A DNA stretch of 10,346 nt from Firmicutes bacterium UBA5420. Its GTDB lineage: Bacteria; Bacillota; Limnochordia; Darwinibacteriales; Darwinibacteriaceae. Positions 1-7,099 of this stretch are shown in pieces (position 1 is the stretch's first letter; each line of letters begins with the position of its first letter). The notes under the pieces were generated by a model. That model ran no database searches and had not been told where the DNA came from. It worked only from the letters and a program-made list of their open reading frames with translations. The stretch is from contig DHNI01000138.1 in NCBI GenBank assembly GCA_002409455.1, forward strand, positions 504 to 10,849, written 5' to 3'. The translations under genes were made by a program, and so were the position numbers.

Positions 1-764
1 TCCTGCGTGCGTCCCAGGGCAAAAGCTGGAATCAAAAGATTCCCTCCCCGCTTCATGGTGGCATTGACCACAGCGGCTAAGTGCTCTAAACGATCGTCTC
101 GGTTCTCGTGGATCCTTGTTCCATAGGTTGATTCAATGACTACGATGTCTGCCTCCGTTACAAAGGTAGGATCCCTAACGATGGGTTGATCTAGGTTACC
201 TAAATCTCCCGAGAAAACCAGTTTGGTCGTTTCACCCTCCTCCGTCACCCACATCTCCACAATGGCGGCACCCAAAATGTGTCCAGCATCGCGGAAACGC
301 AGGCGTATGGAAGGTAGAATTTCCATCTCTTCATCATAAGCCATACGCTTAAACTGCTTCATTGCTGTATGCGCATCATCCACTGTATAAATGGGCGCCA
401 ACGGCTCCTGGCCGCGCCTAGTACGCTTACGGTTCTTCCGCTCCACCTCTGATTCTTGAATGTGACCAGAGTCGGCGAGCATAATCGAACAAAGATCGCA
501 GGTTACCGCGGTAGCATAAATGGGCCCCTCAAACCCATGTTTGACCAGCTTTGGCAAGAGGCCACTGTGATCAATGTGAGCATGGGTGAGGATCACTGCA
601 TCAATGCTACTTGGTTCGAAGGGGAAGTCTCCATAGTTTCTCTGTTTGAGCTCTTCAGGTCCGTGAAATAGTCCGCAATCCACGAGCACTTGCTGATCAC
701 CAGAGCGTAATAGGTAGCATGCACCACTGGTTGTCTCCGCGGCCCCTAAGAATTGCATTCTCAT
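1..764 (-). CDS. Beta-CASP metallo-beta-lactamase fold hydrolase (CPSF/RNase-like), 3' end outside window
   Basis: Only the first 254 codons lie in the window; the gene runs off the left edge without a stop. The ATG at 764 has an AAGGGAG site 8 nt upstream. A metallo-beta-lactamase fold is evident. The zinc motif HAHIDH is at residues 61-66, a third-ligand His is in DAGHILGAA (about 162), and Asp187 is in FSGDLGN. ESTYG (211-215) and IPAFALGRTQ at the edge are typical of the start of the beta-CASP insert in CPSF73-like nucleases. Family members are usually 450-540 residues and cut RNA, or less often DNA, in the cytoplasm; the substrate of this one cannot be told. It follows galM by 23 nt on the same strand and has no room for its own promoter in the gap, so it is probably the second gene of that operon. 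The family call is firm; the nuclease role is inferred. Confidence 0.9.
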   Translation of the reverse strand, partial: MRMQFLGAAETTSGACYLLRSGDQQVLVDCGLFHGPEELKQRNYGDFPFEPSSIDAVILTHAHIDHSGLLPKLVKHGFEGPIYATAVTCDLCSIMLADSGHIQESEVERKNRKRTRRGQEPLAPIYTVDDAHTAMKQFKRMAYDEEMEILPSIRLRFRDAGHILGAAIVEMWVTEEGETTKLVFSGDLGNLDQPIVRDPTFVTEADIVVIESTYGTRIHENRDDRLEHLAAVVNATMKRGGNLLIPAFALGRTQ

Positions 765-787
765 CTTGCCATCTCCCTTTCTTCATA

Positions 788-1825
788 TCACATATTGCAC
801 TGGGAAAAATCATAGATTGTACTATGTTCATAGCGTTCTCCCTGCTTTAAAATCGCGCTAGGAAAATGGGAGAAGCGCAGGCTATTGGGGAAAAATTGCG
901 TCTCCAGGCAAAAGCCCGAACGATAAGGGTGCACTGGTGTATTCAGAAAATTACCGCTATAAAACTGAATTCCGGGCTTGGTGGTCCAGACTTCCAACAC
1001 TCGACCTGTTGGAGCATGCTCCGCACGGGCAGCCCTCACGAGTCCCTTGCCCCCGTTCCTGACAATCCAATTATGATCGTAACCTTTACCAGCCCGAATC
1101 TGTTCATGATCCGCATCAATCTTATCGCCTATAGCATGCATCTGGCGAAAATCCAGGGGGGTTCCTGCCACTTTGAAGATCTCTCCCGTAGGCACACCTT
1201 CATTATTAATTGCGGTAAAAAAGTCTGCATAGAGCGCAAGCTCATGATCCAAAATCGAATCTTGCCCCTGGCCGGCCAAGTTAAAATAGGCGTGGTTGGT
1301 CAAATTGACGACTGTATCTTGATCGGCCTCTGCCACATAATCAAGGCGTAAACCTCCAGCTTCCTCCGTCGGCGAATACGTTACCTGTACCTTGAGGTTG
1401 CCAGGATAACCCTCTTCACCATGGGGGCTAACATAGCTGAGTTCGAGCCCCTCACCAAAAGGAGTCTCTACAACCCTGGGCTCCCATACCACCTTGCCAA
1501 ACCCTCCAGGGCCTCCGTGTAGGTGATTGCGGCCATCATTGGCAGCTAATTTATACGTTTTATCTCCCAGCGTAAACTGGGCATCTTCGATACGATTAGC
1601 ATGGCGACCCACCAATACACCTAAGGAGCTTGTGCACTTAATATACCCCTCCAAACTGTCATAGCCCAAGAGAACATTGGCATACCGGCCCTGCCGGTCG
1701 GGTGCTAAGAAGCTCACCAGAGCTCCGCCGAAGTTTGTAATTTGTGCTTGATATCCCTTTCCTAGGTTGAGGGTAAACAGCTCTACCGTCCTGCCTTGCA
1801 CAGTTCCCCAAATCCTACGTTCCAT
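788..1825 (-). CDS. galM: Aldose 1-epimerase (galactose mutarotase)
   Basis: This cytoplasmic enzyme interconverts alpha and beta anomers of aldohexoses, feeding the Leloir pathway or glucose use. It is 345 residues, the usual family length. An in-frame ATG lies 33 nt further upstream, but I chose the ATG at 1825 because GGGAGG sits 7 nt before it. Family landmarks appear in order: GRHANRI (about 73-79), NHLHGG (100-105), NLTNHAYFNL with the catalytic His at about 178, GYDHNW with a substrate Asp at about 250, and CLETQ with the catalytic base Glu at about 308. FPSAIL and a C-terminal YDFS complete the pattern. It is transcribed away from a sugar or glycerol-phosphate type ABC transporter and is followed 23 nt later by a beta-CASP hydrolase gene. 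No other gal gene is in view, so the pathway it serves here is open. Confidence 0.95.
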   Translation of the reverse strand: MERRIWGTVQGRTVELFTLNLGKGYQAQITNFGGALVSFLAPDRQGRYANVLLGYDSLEGYIKCTSSLGVLVGRHANRIEDAQFTLGDKTYKLAANDGRNHLHGGPGGFGKVVWEPRVVETPFGEGLELSYVSPHGEEGYPGNLKVQVTYSPTEEAGGLRLDYVAEADQDTVVNLTNHAYFNLAGQGQDSILDHELALYADFFTAINNEGVPTGEIFKVAGTPLDFRQMHAIGDKIDADHEQIRAGKGYDHNWIVRNGGKGLVRAARAEHAPTGRVLEVWTTKPGIQFYSGNFLNTPVHPYRSGFCLETQFFPNSLRFSHFPSAILKQGERYEHSTIYDFSQCNM

Positions 1826-1981
1826 CTTATATCCTCCCTCGTAGAAATTCTTGCTCAAGTTTCTAAAATTGAAGAGGTTTTTTGACGCCTCTAGGCGAAT
1901 CTCTTATTCCACCCCTTTCGGAAATCAATATTGGAATTCCTGCCATGAACCAAAACAAGATTTTAGAGGAGGGCCTTAGCT
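1826..1981. promoter_or_regulatory. Divergent intergenic region between galM and the ABC transporter, with short palindromes
   Basis: This 156-bp region must carry the promoters for both directions. On the plus strand TTGACG (1882-1887) and TATTCC (1905-1910) are 17 nt apart, a fair -35 with a weak -10. Between them sits a perfect inverted repeat, CGCCT-CT-AGGCG (1886-1897), placed as a repressor operator would be. Two further perfect 8-bp palindromes share one base: CAATATTG (1926-1933) and GGAATTCC (1933-1940). On the minus strand TTGGTT-17-TATTGA, overlapping these palindromes, is a weak candidate for galM. No regulator gene is nearby and none of the sites matches a LacI-family or CcpA consensus that I can recognise. 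The promoter assignments are inference. Confidence 0.35.
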
Positions 1982-1984
1982 TTG
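1965..1984 (+). promoter_or_regulatory. Ribosome binding site selecting a TTG start
   Basis: AGAGGAGGG at 1965-1973 is followed after 8 nt by TTG at 1982-1984. The first in-frame ATG, at 2003, lies 29 nt from this site and has no Shine-Dalgarno of its own. The TTG is therefore the better start, giving the permease 7 extra residues. Confidence 0.7.
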
Positions 1985-2956
1985 ATTCGATTACCCTTGG
2001 AAATGAAGACCAAGAAGTACTGGAAGGAGACTGCAGAAGCCTATTTATACTTGCTTCCAGCCTTTGTTATCCTCGGCATGTTTAGTTTTTACCCGGTGGT
2101 CAAATCCATCTATATGAGCTTTTTCGATTGGAGTCTGCTCCGGGAGGCGCAGTACTTCATCGGGCTTGAAAACTACGAGCGAATTCTAAACGATTCCGTC
2201 TTCCGCACCGCCATCACCAACACCCTGCGTTATGTCATCGGTTATGTTCCCATTTCTATTAGCCTAGGCCTCATTGTGGCAGTCCTTTTAAATTCCAAGA
2301 TCCGATTTCGCGGCCCCTTACGTGTCGCCTACTTTCTTCCTTGGGTTACCTCTTCCGTTGCTATTTCCATGGTCTGGCGCTGGATTTACAACCAGCATTA
2401 CGGATTATTAAACATGATGCTCTCTGGTCTGGCTAATGTGGTCAACACCATTGTTGAGTTCGTCACCTTTGGGCATTTTGCCGAGGTATGGCAATTCGCC
2501 AATCCCAACTGGCTGATGGAGCCAAAATGGACCATCATCAACATTGTCATCATCAGCGTCTGGCAGAGCATGGGTTACAACATGATTATTTTCTTAGCTG
2601 GTCTCCAAAATATCCCCCACGAGCTTTATGAGGCGGCCCAGGTCGATGGGGCCAGTCCTTGGCAGAGCTTTTGGAAGATTACATTACCCCTGATTTCACC
2701 AACGACCTTTTTCATTTCCATCATCTCGATCATTGGTGCATTCAAGCTGTTTACAGAAATCTATGTACTCTACACCGGGCGACCGGGGCCTGTCAATAGC
2801 GGTATGACCATCGTCTACTACGTCTACCGTAATGCCTTTGAGCGCTATCGTATGGGTTACGCCTCTGCGGCAGCGTACATTCTATTTGCCATCATCTTTA
2901 TCTTCACCTTAATTCAAATGAGAGCATCCAAAAGCAGAGTCCACTACGGATCATAA
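1982..2956 (+). CDS. ABC transporter permease, MalF/UgpA type
   Basis: This is one of two inner-membrane subunits of a CUT1-family importer. It has 324 residues and starts at a TTG backed by a strong Shine-Dalgarno. About six membrane segments are visible: around residues 21-45, 85-103, 113-133, 184-207, 241-262 and 296-312. The cytoplasmic coupling loop reads HELYEAAQVDGA (213-224) followed by KITLPL (232-237), the EAA motif that docks with the ATPase. A stretch of roughly 35 residues between the third and fourth segments (about 145-180) makes it a little longer than typical UgpA (about 295). It is the first gene of a permease-permease-binding protein operon, with 16 nt to the next gene. The binding protein suggests glycerol-3-phosphate or a related phosphodiester (UgpA role), while neighbouring galM suggests a sugar. 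I leave the symbol empty because permeases do not reveal substrate. Confidence 0.93.
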   Translation: MIRLPLEMKTKKYWKETAEAYLYLLPAFVILGMFSFYPVVKSIYMSFFDWSLLREAQYFIGLENYERILNDSVFRTAITNTLRYVIGYVPISISLGLIVAVLLNSKIRFRGPLRVAYFLPWVTSSVAISMVWRWIYNQHYGLLNMMLSGLANVVNTIVEFVTFGHFAEVWQFANPNWLMEPKWTIINIVIISVWQSMGYNMIIFLAGLQNIPHELYEAAQVDGASPWQSFWKITLPLISPTTFFISIISIIGAFKLFTEIYVLYTGRPGPVNSGMTIVYYVYRNAFERYRMGYASAAAYILFAIIFIFTLIQMRASKSRVHYGS

Positions 2957-2972
2957 GGAGGAGGGCTGAACC

Positions 2973-3827
2973 ATGTTAGCAGAACATCAAATGTGGCAAT
3001 ATCGTCTACGCAAAACATTGACACGGGGATTGTTATATGGGGTGCTCATTGCCGGAGCAGCTCTGATGATGCTACCCTTCATCTGGATGATCACCAGTTC
3101 CATCAAGGCACCTGATGAAATGACCTTAAGAACCCTGCAATGGCTTCCTAAAGTGCCCCAATGGCAAAACTACAAAATTGCCTGGGAGGCTGCACCCTTT
3201 GACATCTATTTTAAAAATAGCTTTTTGATCGCTATCACCGTGATGTTCATTGAGGTCATCTTTAGTTCACTAGCGGCCTATGCCTTTGCTAAGTTTCGAT
3301 TCTTCGGCAAGAATGTTCTCTTTTTACTCTTTCTAGGAACCATGATGATTCCCGGTGAAGTGATGCTGATTCCTAATTACATTACCATGGTCAACTTCGG
3401 CTGGGTCGATACCTATTATGCTTTAATTGTTCCTTGGACCATTAGTGTGTTTAGCATATTCCTGTTGCGTCAGTTCTTCCTGAGTATCCCCCACGAGCTC
3501 TTTGAAGCCGCCGTCTTAGATGGTTGCGGTAAGTTTGAATATCTGATCAAAGTAATGCTGCCCCTTTCTAAGCCAGCCCTTGTGACGGTGATGCTGTTTA
3601 AATTCATCGGTAGCTGGAACTCCTTTTTGTGGGTACTCATTATGACCAATACCCCTGCCATGCGGACGATCCCAGTGGGATTGACCTATTTTGTCAGTGA
3701 TGTGGGTTCATACTATAACTATTTGATGGCCGCATCAACTTTTGCCATGGCACCAATTTTGATTCTCTTCTTACTGCTCCAAAAGCAGTTTATTCAAGGT
3801 ATTGCCCGTACAGGTTTAAAGGGATAA
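2973..3827 (+). CDS. ABC transporter permease, MalG/UgpE type
   Basis: This is the second membrane subunit of the importer, 284 residues, the normal length for MalG/UgpE proteins. The start is well set by AAGGAGGAGGG, which overlaps the previous gene's TAA stop, with the ATG 7 nt later. The N-terminal segment (about 20-40) ends in PFIWMITSSIKAPDE, typical of the family. The EAA loop reads HELFEAAVLDGCG (174-186) with KVMLPLSKPA (193-202). The protein ends in a family-typical QKQFIQGIARTGLKG tail at residues 270-284. It should pair with the MalF-type protein upstream. No ATPase gene follows. Many Bacillota CUT1 systems use a shared MsmX/UgpC-type ATPase encoded elsewhere, and that is the likely case here. 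Confidence 0.93.
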   Translation: MLAEHQMWQYRLRKTLTRGLLYGVLIAGAALMMLPFIWMITSSIKAPDEMTLRTLQWLPKVPQWQNYKIAWEAAPFDIYFKNSFLIAITVMFIEVIFSSLAAYAFAKFRFFGKNVLFLLFLGTMMIPGEVMLIPNYITMVNFGWVDTYYALIVPWTISVFSIFLLRQFFLSIPHELFEAAVLDGCGKFEYLIKVMLPLSKPALVTVMLFKFIGSWNSFLWVLIMTNTPAMRTIPVGLTYFVSDVGSYYNYLMAASTFAMAPILILFLLLQKQFIQGIARTGLKG

Positions 3828-3905
3828 TAGGGAGGTGTGGAGTAAAGCTCTAGAAATTGTTTTGTCGTGTTGTACCAAAACTACTATCTAAAGGAGAGTG
3901 TCTTC

Positions 3906-5141
3906 ATGCGTTCAACAAAGCTATTGTTAGTGACCCTAGTTTTCTGCCTTGCCCTGAGTGGAACCGCCTTGGCCCAGACCCATATCACCTTCTGGCACGC
4001 CATGAGCGGTGAGTTAGGTAATGCCATTGATCATCTCACAGCGGAGTTTAATGCCCAGAATCCTGATATCGTAGTAGAGTCCATTTACCAAGGACGTTAC
4101 AGCGACCTCAATACCAAGCTTGTAGCTTCCCTTTCGGCTCGGACGACTCCGACGATTGCCCAGGTCTATGAAAACTGGACCGATGCATTTTTCCGTAATG
4201 GAGTACTTGCCCCTCTGGCCAACTATATGGATCTCTCTGACGAAGAGTTCAACAACTATATCGAAGTCTTTCGGGGTATGAACACTTGGGACGGTGAACT
4301 CTACACCATCCCTTATAACAAGAGTAACTGGGTACTGTTCTACAACGCCGATTTGATCCCTAACCCTCCAACAACAGTTGAGGAGTTCTTGCAGATCTCT
4401 AAGGATATTTCAGCCCAAACAGATGGCGCAACCAGAGGATTTGGAATTCGACCAACCCTCGAGCTCTTCCACGCCTTTCTGTATGTAAATGGCGGCGACT
4501 TTTTGGATGAGGATCTCAACGTTACCTTCAACAGCCCCGAGGGTGTCGAGGCGTTGGAACTCATGATCGGCATGCTTGACGATGGTTCGGCCCTATTGAT
4601 TGACGGCTACGAAAACGAAGCATTCGGCGATACTATGATTGCCATGTATATCGGCTCCTCGGCGGGTATGCCCCATGTGGAGAACTCTGTCGGTGACAAA
4701 TTCCAGTTTAGCACCGCACCGATTCCTGCAGGCCTAAGACCTGGTGCTCCTTTCATGGGAACCAATATCGCCCTCTTTGACTCGGCCACAGACGAAGAAA
4801 AACTTGCTGCCGGTAAGTTTGTTAAGTTCATTACCAACACAGAAAACACTGTGTACTTTGCCATTAAGACCGGTTATCTTCCTGTAACCTATTCGGGTCT
4901 GGATTCCGACGAATACCAGCAGTTCCTGGCAGATAACCCCCACAAGGCTGCTGTTGCCAACCTCGAGGCTTTCGATCATGGATACTGGCAACCAACCATT
5001 GCTGCCTGGGAAGAAGCCCGCAGTGCCATTGGCCAAGCGGTGGAGAGAGTCTTCTTAGGTGAACCAATTGATCTAGTACTCGATGAGGCGCAAATGCTTG
5101 TAGAAGAAGCGATCGAAGATATGCTATCACAGCGCTACTAA
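3906..5141 (+). CDS. ugpB: Extracellular substrate-binding protein, UgpB-like (glycerol-3-phosphate type)
   Basis: This is the family 1 solute-binding protein of the importer, 411 residues. An in-frame codon 39 nt upstream is open, but AAGGAG lies 9 nt before the ATG at 3906, which is also where a clean signal peptide begins. The leader (residues 1-23) ends in ALA before Gln24. Its only Cys (14) follows Phe and so is not a lipobox, and the protein should be secreted free rather than lipid-anchored. The mature start, ITFWHAMSGELG, is like E. coli UgpB. Aligning by hand with UgpB as I remember it, six of seven glycerol-3-phosphate contacts are kept: Tyr65, Glu89, Ser140, Ser251, Tyr324 and Arg372. 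The seventh, a Gly, aligns with Thr286. This favours glycerol-3-phosphate or a glycerophosphodiester, though a sugar ligand cannot be excluded. A strong terminator follows. Confidence 0.85.
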   Translation: MRSTKLLLVTLVFCLALSGTALAQTHITFWHAMSGELGNAIDHLTAEFNAQNPDIVVESIYQGRYSDLNTKLVASLSARTTPTIAQVYENWTDAFFRNGVLAPLANYMDLSDEEFNNYIEVFRGMNTWDGELYTIPYNKSNWVLFYNADLIPNPPTTVEEFLQISKDISAQTDGATRGFGIRPTLELFHAFLYVNGGDFLDEDLNVTFNSPEGVEALELMIGMLDDGSALLIDGYENEAFGDTMIAMYIGSSAGMPHVENSVGDKFQFSTAPIPAGLRPGAPFMGTNIALFDSATDEEKLAAGKFVKFITNTENTVYFAIKTGYLPVTYSGLDSDEYQQFLADNPHKAAVANLEAFDHGYWQPTIAAWEEARSAIGQAVERVFLGEPIDLVLDEAQMLVEEAIEDMLSQRY

Positions 5142-5154
5142 GTTACCTATTCTA

Positions 5155-5195
5155 AAAGCTAGGCACGGGAGATGGCTCCTGTGCCTAGTTTTCTT
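5155..5195 (+). terminator. Rho-independent terminator after ugpB
   Basis: A 13-bp stem (5159-5171 with 5176-5188, one G-U wobble) closes a 4-nt ATGG loop and is followed by TTTTCTT. AAAAG upstream of the stem can extend pairing into the T tract. It sits 17 nt past the ugpB stop and should end the transporter transcript. It also stands directly in front of the phosphatase gene at 5213, with only about 17 nt between them. Confidence 0.9.
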
Positions 5196-5212
5196 CATAC
5201 GAAGGAGGACCT

Positions 5213-5755
5213 ATGACGCAGAAAAAAAGAGCCGTCTTTTTAGACCGCGATGGTGTGCTCAATCAATCCATCGGTTCGAGACCGCCCAATAACAAAGAAG
5301 AACTCACGCTAATTCCAGGGGTACCAAAGGCCATTGCCATGCTTAATAAGGCAGGTTTTTTGGTCTTTGTGGTGACCAATCAAGGAGGCGTTGGGCTCGG
5401 GTATATGACGCCACACGATCTCGAGGGCATCCATAAAAAACTCGCAGACGAAGTAGGAAAACAGGGAGGAAGCTTCACAGAGATCATGGCCTGCACCCAT
5501 AAGCCCCGGGCAGGCTGCTCCTGCCGCAAGCCTAAACCCGGCATGCTCCTTACCCTTGCTAAAAAGTACCAAGTAGATTTGCAGCGTAGCTTTATGGTGG
5601 GTGATCGCGACATGGATATCGAAGCGGGAAAGGCAGCAAACACCACCACAATTTTGATAGAATCGAACGAGAAGACAAAGCAAGTGGCCGATTACACTTG
5701 CCCTAACTTACTGACCGCAAGTGACTTGATCGTGCAACTAGATTCAAAAATCTAG
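5213..5755 (+). CDS. gmhB: HAD-IIIA phosphatase, D-glycero-manno-heptose 1,7-bisphosphate 7-phosphatase-like
   Basis: This is a 180-residue HAD hydrolase of the GmhB/HisB-N group, full length for the family. HAD motifs: DRDG (11-14, nucleophile Asp11 and acid/base Asp13), VVTNQ (53-57), a Lys around 106-108, and GDRDMD (130-135). The zinc-binding loop that defines this group is present: Cys94, His96, Cys102 and Cys104 in CTHKPRAGCSC. GmhB removes the 7-phosphate of heptose bisphosphate in ADP- or GDP-heptose synthesis for lipopolysaccharide or surface-layer glycans. Relatives act on histidinol phosphate or other sugar phosphates, so specificity is a family-level guess. The start has AAGGAGG 4 nt upstream. 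No other heptose gene is in the window. The gene lies just behind a terminator, which implies readthrough or a promoter inside ugpB. Its stop overlaps the aroQ stop on the other strand. Confidence 0.85.
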   Translation: MTQKKRAVFLDRDGVLNQSIGSRPPNNKEELTLIPGVPKAIAMLNKAGFLVFVVTNQGGVGLGYMTPHDLEGIHKKLADEVGKQGGSFTEIMACTHKPRAGCSCRKPKPGMLLTLAKKYQVDLQRSFMVGDRDMDIEAGKAANTTTILIESNEKTKQVADYTCPNLLTASDLIVQLDSKI

Positions 5756-6189
5756 CCCAGGCGACCTCCTTCGAAAATGGCATACAGAGCTAGAAGGTAA
5801 GACGCTACACCAAAACCGCTCACCTGACCAACGCAGACGGGTGCTATTACGGAGCGCGAACGAAATTCCTCTCTGGCCTGAATGTTCGATAAATGTACTT
5901 CAATCGTAGGAATCGAGGTGGCCTTCACGGCGTCGCGCAAAGCATAACTATAATGGCTCAAGGCTGCGGGATTAAAGATAATCCACTGGTACACCCCTGC
6001 GGCCCGGTGAATGCGCTCAATTAGTTGCCCTTCCTGATTAGACTGATAAAAATCCACCTCTAGACCGAGTTGGGATGCTAGGGCTGCGATTTCTTCGTTG
6101 ATCTGATCGAGGGTACTTGAGCCATACACTTCAGGCTCGCGCTGCCCTAAAAGGTTTAAGTTCGGACCATGGAGCACTAATACTTGCAT
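5752..6189 (-). CDS. aroQ: Type II 3-dehydroquinate dehydratase
   Basis: It catalyses the third step of the shikimate pathway, 3-dehydroquinate to 3-dehydroshikimate, as a cytoplasmic dodecamer. It has 145 residues, typical for type II enzymes. Motifs: VLHGPNLNLLGQREPEVYG (5-23) with catalytic Tyr22 and Arg17, QSNQEG (49-54), FNPAALSHYSYALRDA (72-87), and EVHLSN (97-102) with catalytic His99. The loop usually reads NPGA-TH; here it is NPAALSH, a mild variant. I chose the ATG at 6189 because GGAGGAGGAG lies 5 nt before it; a longer reading frame from 6213 lacks this support. The gene begins inside the last codons of aroF (13-nt overlap), which suggests translational coupling. Its stop shares four bases with the convergent phosphatase gene. 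Confidence 0.96.
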   Translation of the reverse strand: MQVLVLHGPNLNLLGQREPEVYGSSTLDQINEEIAALASQLGLEVDFYQSNQEGQLIERIHRAAGVYQWIIFNPAALSHYSYALRDAVKATSIPTIEVHLSNIQAREEFRSRSVIAPVCVGQVSGFGVASYLLALYAIFEGGRLG

Positions 6190-7007
6190 GTGATCTCCTC
6201 CTCCAAAAAGCATACGATGCGATCGATTTTTTGGATCAGTGCCTTATATTTTTCTGGTTTTAACGACTGGGGACCATCCGATAAGGCCTGTTCGGGCTGG
6301 TTGTGCACTTCGATCATCAGCCCGTCGGCACCTGCTACCACCGCTGCCTTTGCCAAAGGCTCGATCAAGTTCCAGCGGCCAGATCCATGACTGGGATCAA
6401 CCACAACTGGCAAGTGGGTCAAATGCTTCAAAATGGGTACTGCACTGATATCAAGGGTATTGCGTGTATAGGTATGATTGAAGGTGCGAATACCGCGCTC
6501 GCATAATACCACTTGAGAGTTACCCTCAGCCAAGATGTATTCTGCCGATAAGAGCAGCTCTTCGATGGTAGCTGCTACCCCCCGTTTTAAAAGTACAGGT
6601 TTCCTTTGGGCACCCACTTTGCGAAGCAAAGCGAAGTTTTGCATATTGCGGGCCCCAATTTGTAGCATATCCACATAAGCCGCCACCATATCCACTTCTT
6701 CTTCGGACATCACTTCGGTGACAATAGGCAATCCAGCCCTCTGGCCGGCCTCCTTTAAAAAGCAGAGCCCCTGCTCCCCTAAGCCTTGAAAACTATAAGG
6801 AGATGTGCGCGGTTTATAGGCTCCACCCCGTAGAATATGGGCTGAACCTTTAATGGCCTGAGCAATTTCGCTAATCTGGGCCTCGTTCTCTACCGAGCAG
6901 GGACCGGCAATATAGACTCTAGTTCCGCCCCCTATTTTGACATCTCTCACCTGAACGATTGTATCTTGAGATTGATAATCCCTGCTGACTAAGTGAAGTG
7001 GCTCCAC
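6177..7007 (-). CDS. aroF: 3-deoxy-7-phosphoheptulonate (DAHP) synthase, type I-beta, no regulatory domain
   Basis: It condenses phosphoenolpyruvate and erythrose 4-phosphate to DAHP, the first committed step of aromatic amino acid synthesis. It has 276 residues. Motifs: IAGPCSVE (33-40), LRGGAYKPRTSPYSFQG (59-75), QIGARNMQN (116-124), LLKRG (139-143), DPSHGSGR (204-211) and IEVHNQPEQALSDGPQS (232-248). The four metal ligands of this family are all in place: Cys37, His207, Glu233 and Asp244. The protein lacks the N-terminal ACT-like domain of the Thermotoga enzyme and a chorismate mutase fusion, so simple feedback control is not evident. The start is GTG at 7007 with AGGGGGG 8 nt upstream. 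It is the first gene of an aroF-aroQ pair and lies behind the pnt terminator. TAGAAT near 7033-7038 is a possible -10, but I see no good -35. Confidence 0.95.
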   Translation of the reverse strand: MEPLHLVSRDYQSQDTIVQVRDVKIGGGTRVYIAGPCSVENEAQISEIAQAIKGSAHILRGGAYKPRTSPYSFQGLGEQGLCFLKEAGQRAGLPIVTEVMSEEEVDMVAAYVDMLQIGARNMQNFALLRKVGAQRKPVLLKRGVAATIEELLLSAEYILAEGNSQVVLCERGIRTFNHTYTRNTLDISAVPILKHLTHLPVVVDPSHGSGRWNLIEPLAKAAVVAGADGLMIEVHNQPEQALSDGPQSLKPEKYKALIQKIDRIVCFLEEEITCKY

Positions 7008-7040
7008 ATCACACGCCCCCCTGCTAGGTTCATTCTATCA

Positions 7041-7081
7041 GAAAAGCCGACTCTCTGGAAGAACAGAAAAGTCGGCTCTGC
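7041..7081 (-). terminator. Hairpin terminator after pntB
   Basis: Read on the minus strand, AGCCGACT (7077-7070) pairs perfectly with AGTCGGCT (7052-7045). The 17-nt loop can form a further 4-bp TCTG/CAGA stem, and TTTC follows. The T tract is short, so termination may be incomplete. Because it lies between pntB and aroF on the same strand, it could also limit readthrough into the shikimate pair. Confidence 0.7.
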
Positions 7082-7099
7082 TTTGTGTTTCAGTAGGAT

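Noticed and set aside
866..1351. Plus-strand 161-residue open frame inside galM
   Set aside because: It lies wholly antisense to a clear galM with all its catalytic motifs, has no convincing ribosome site, and the protein resembles nothing.
3859..3881. GTTTTG/CAAAAC inverted repeat between the second permease and ugpB
   Set aside because: A 6-bp AT-rich stem with an 11-nt loop and no T tract is too weak to call a terminator. It could at most be a minor mRNA stability element.
3862..3890. Possible promoter TTGTCG-17-TATCTA before ugpB
   Set aside because: The -10 is poor and transcription would start on top of the ugpB ribosome binding site.
4340..5130. Several minus-strand frames of 77-100 residues inside ugpB
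   Set aside because: They overlap each other and a well-supported binding-protein gene and have no recognisable motif or start signal.
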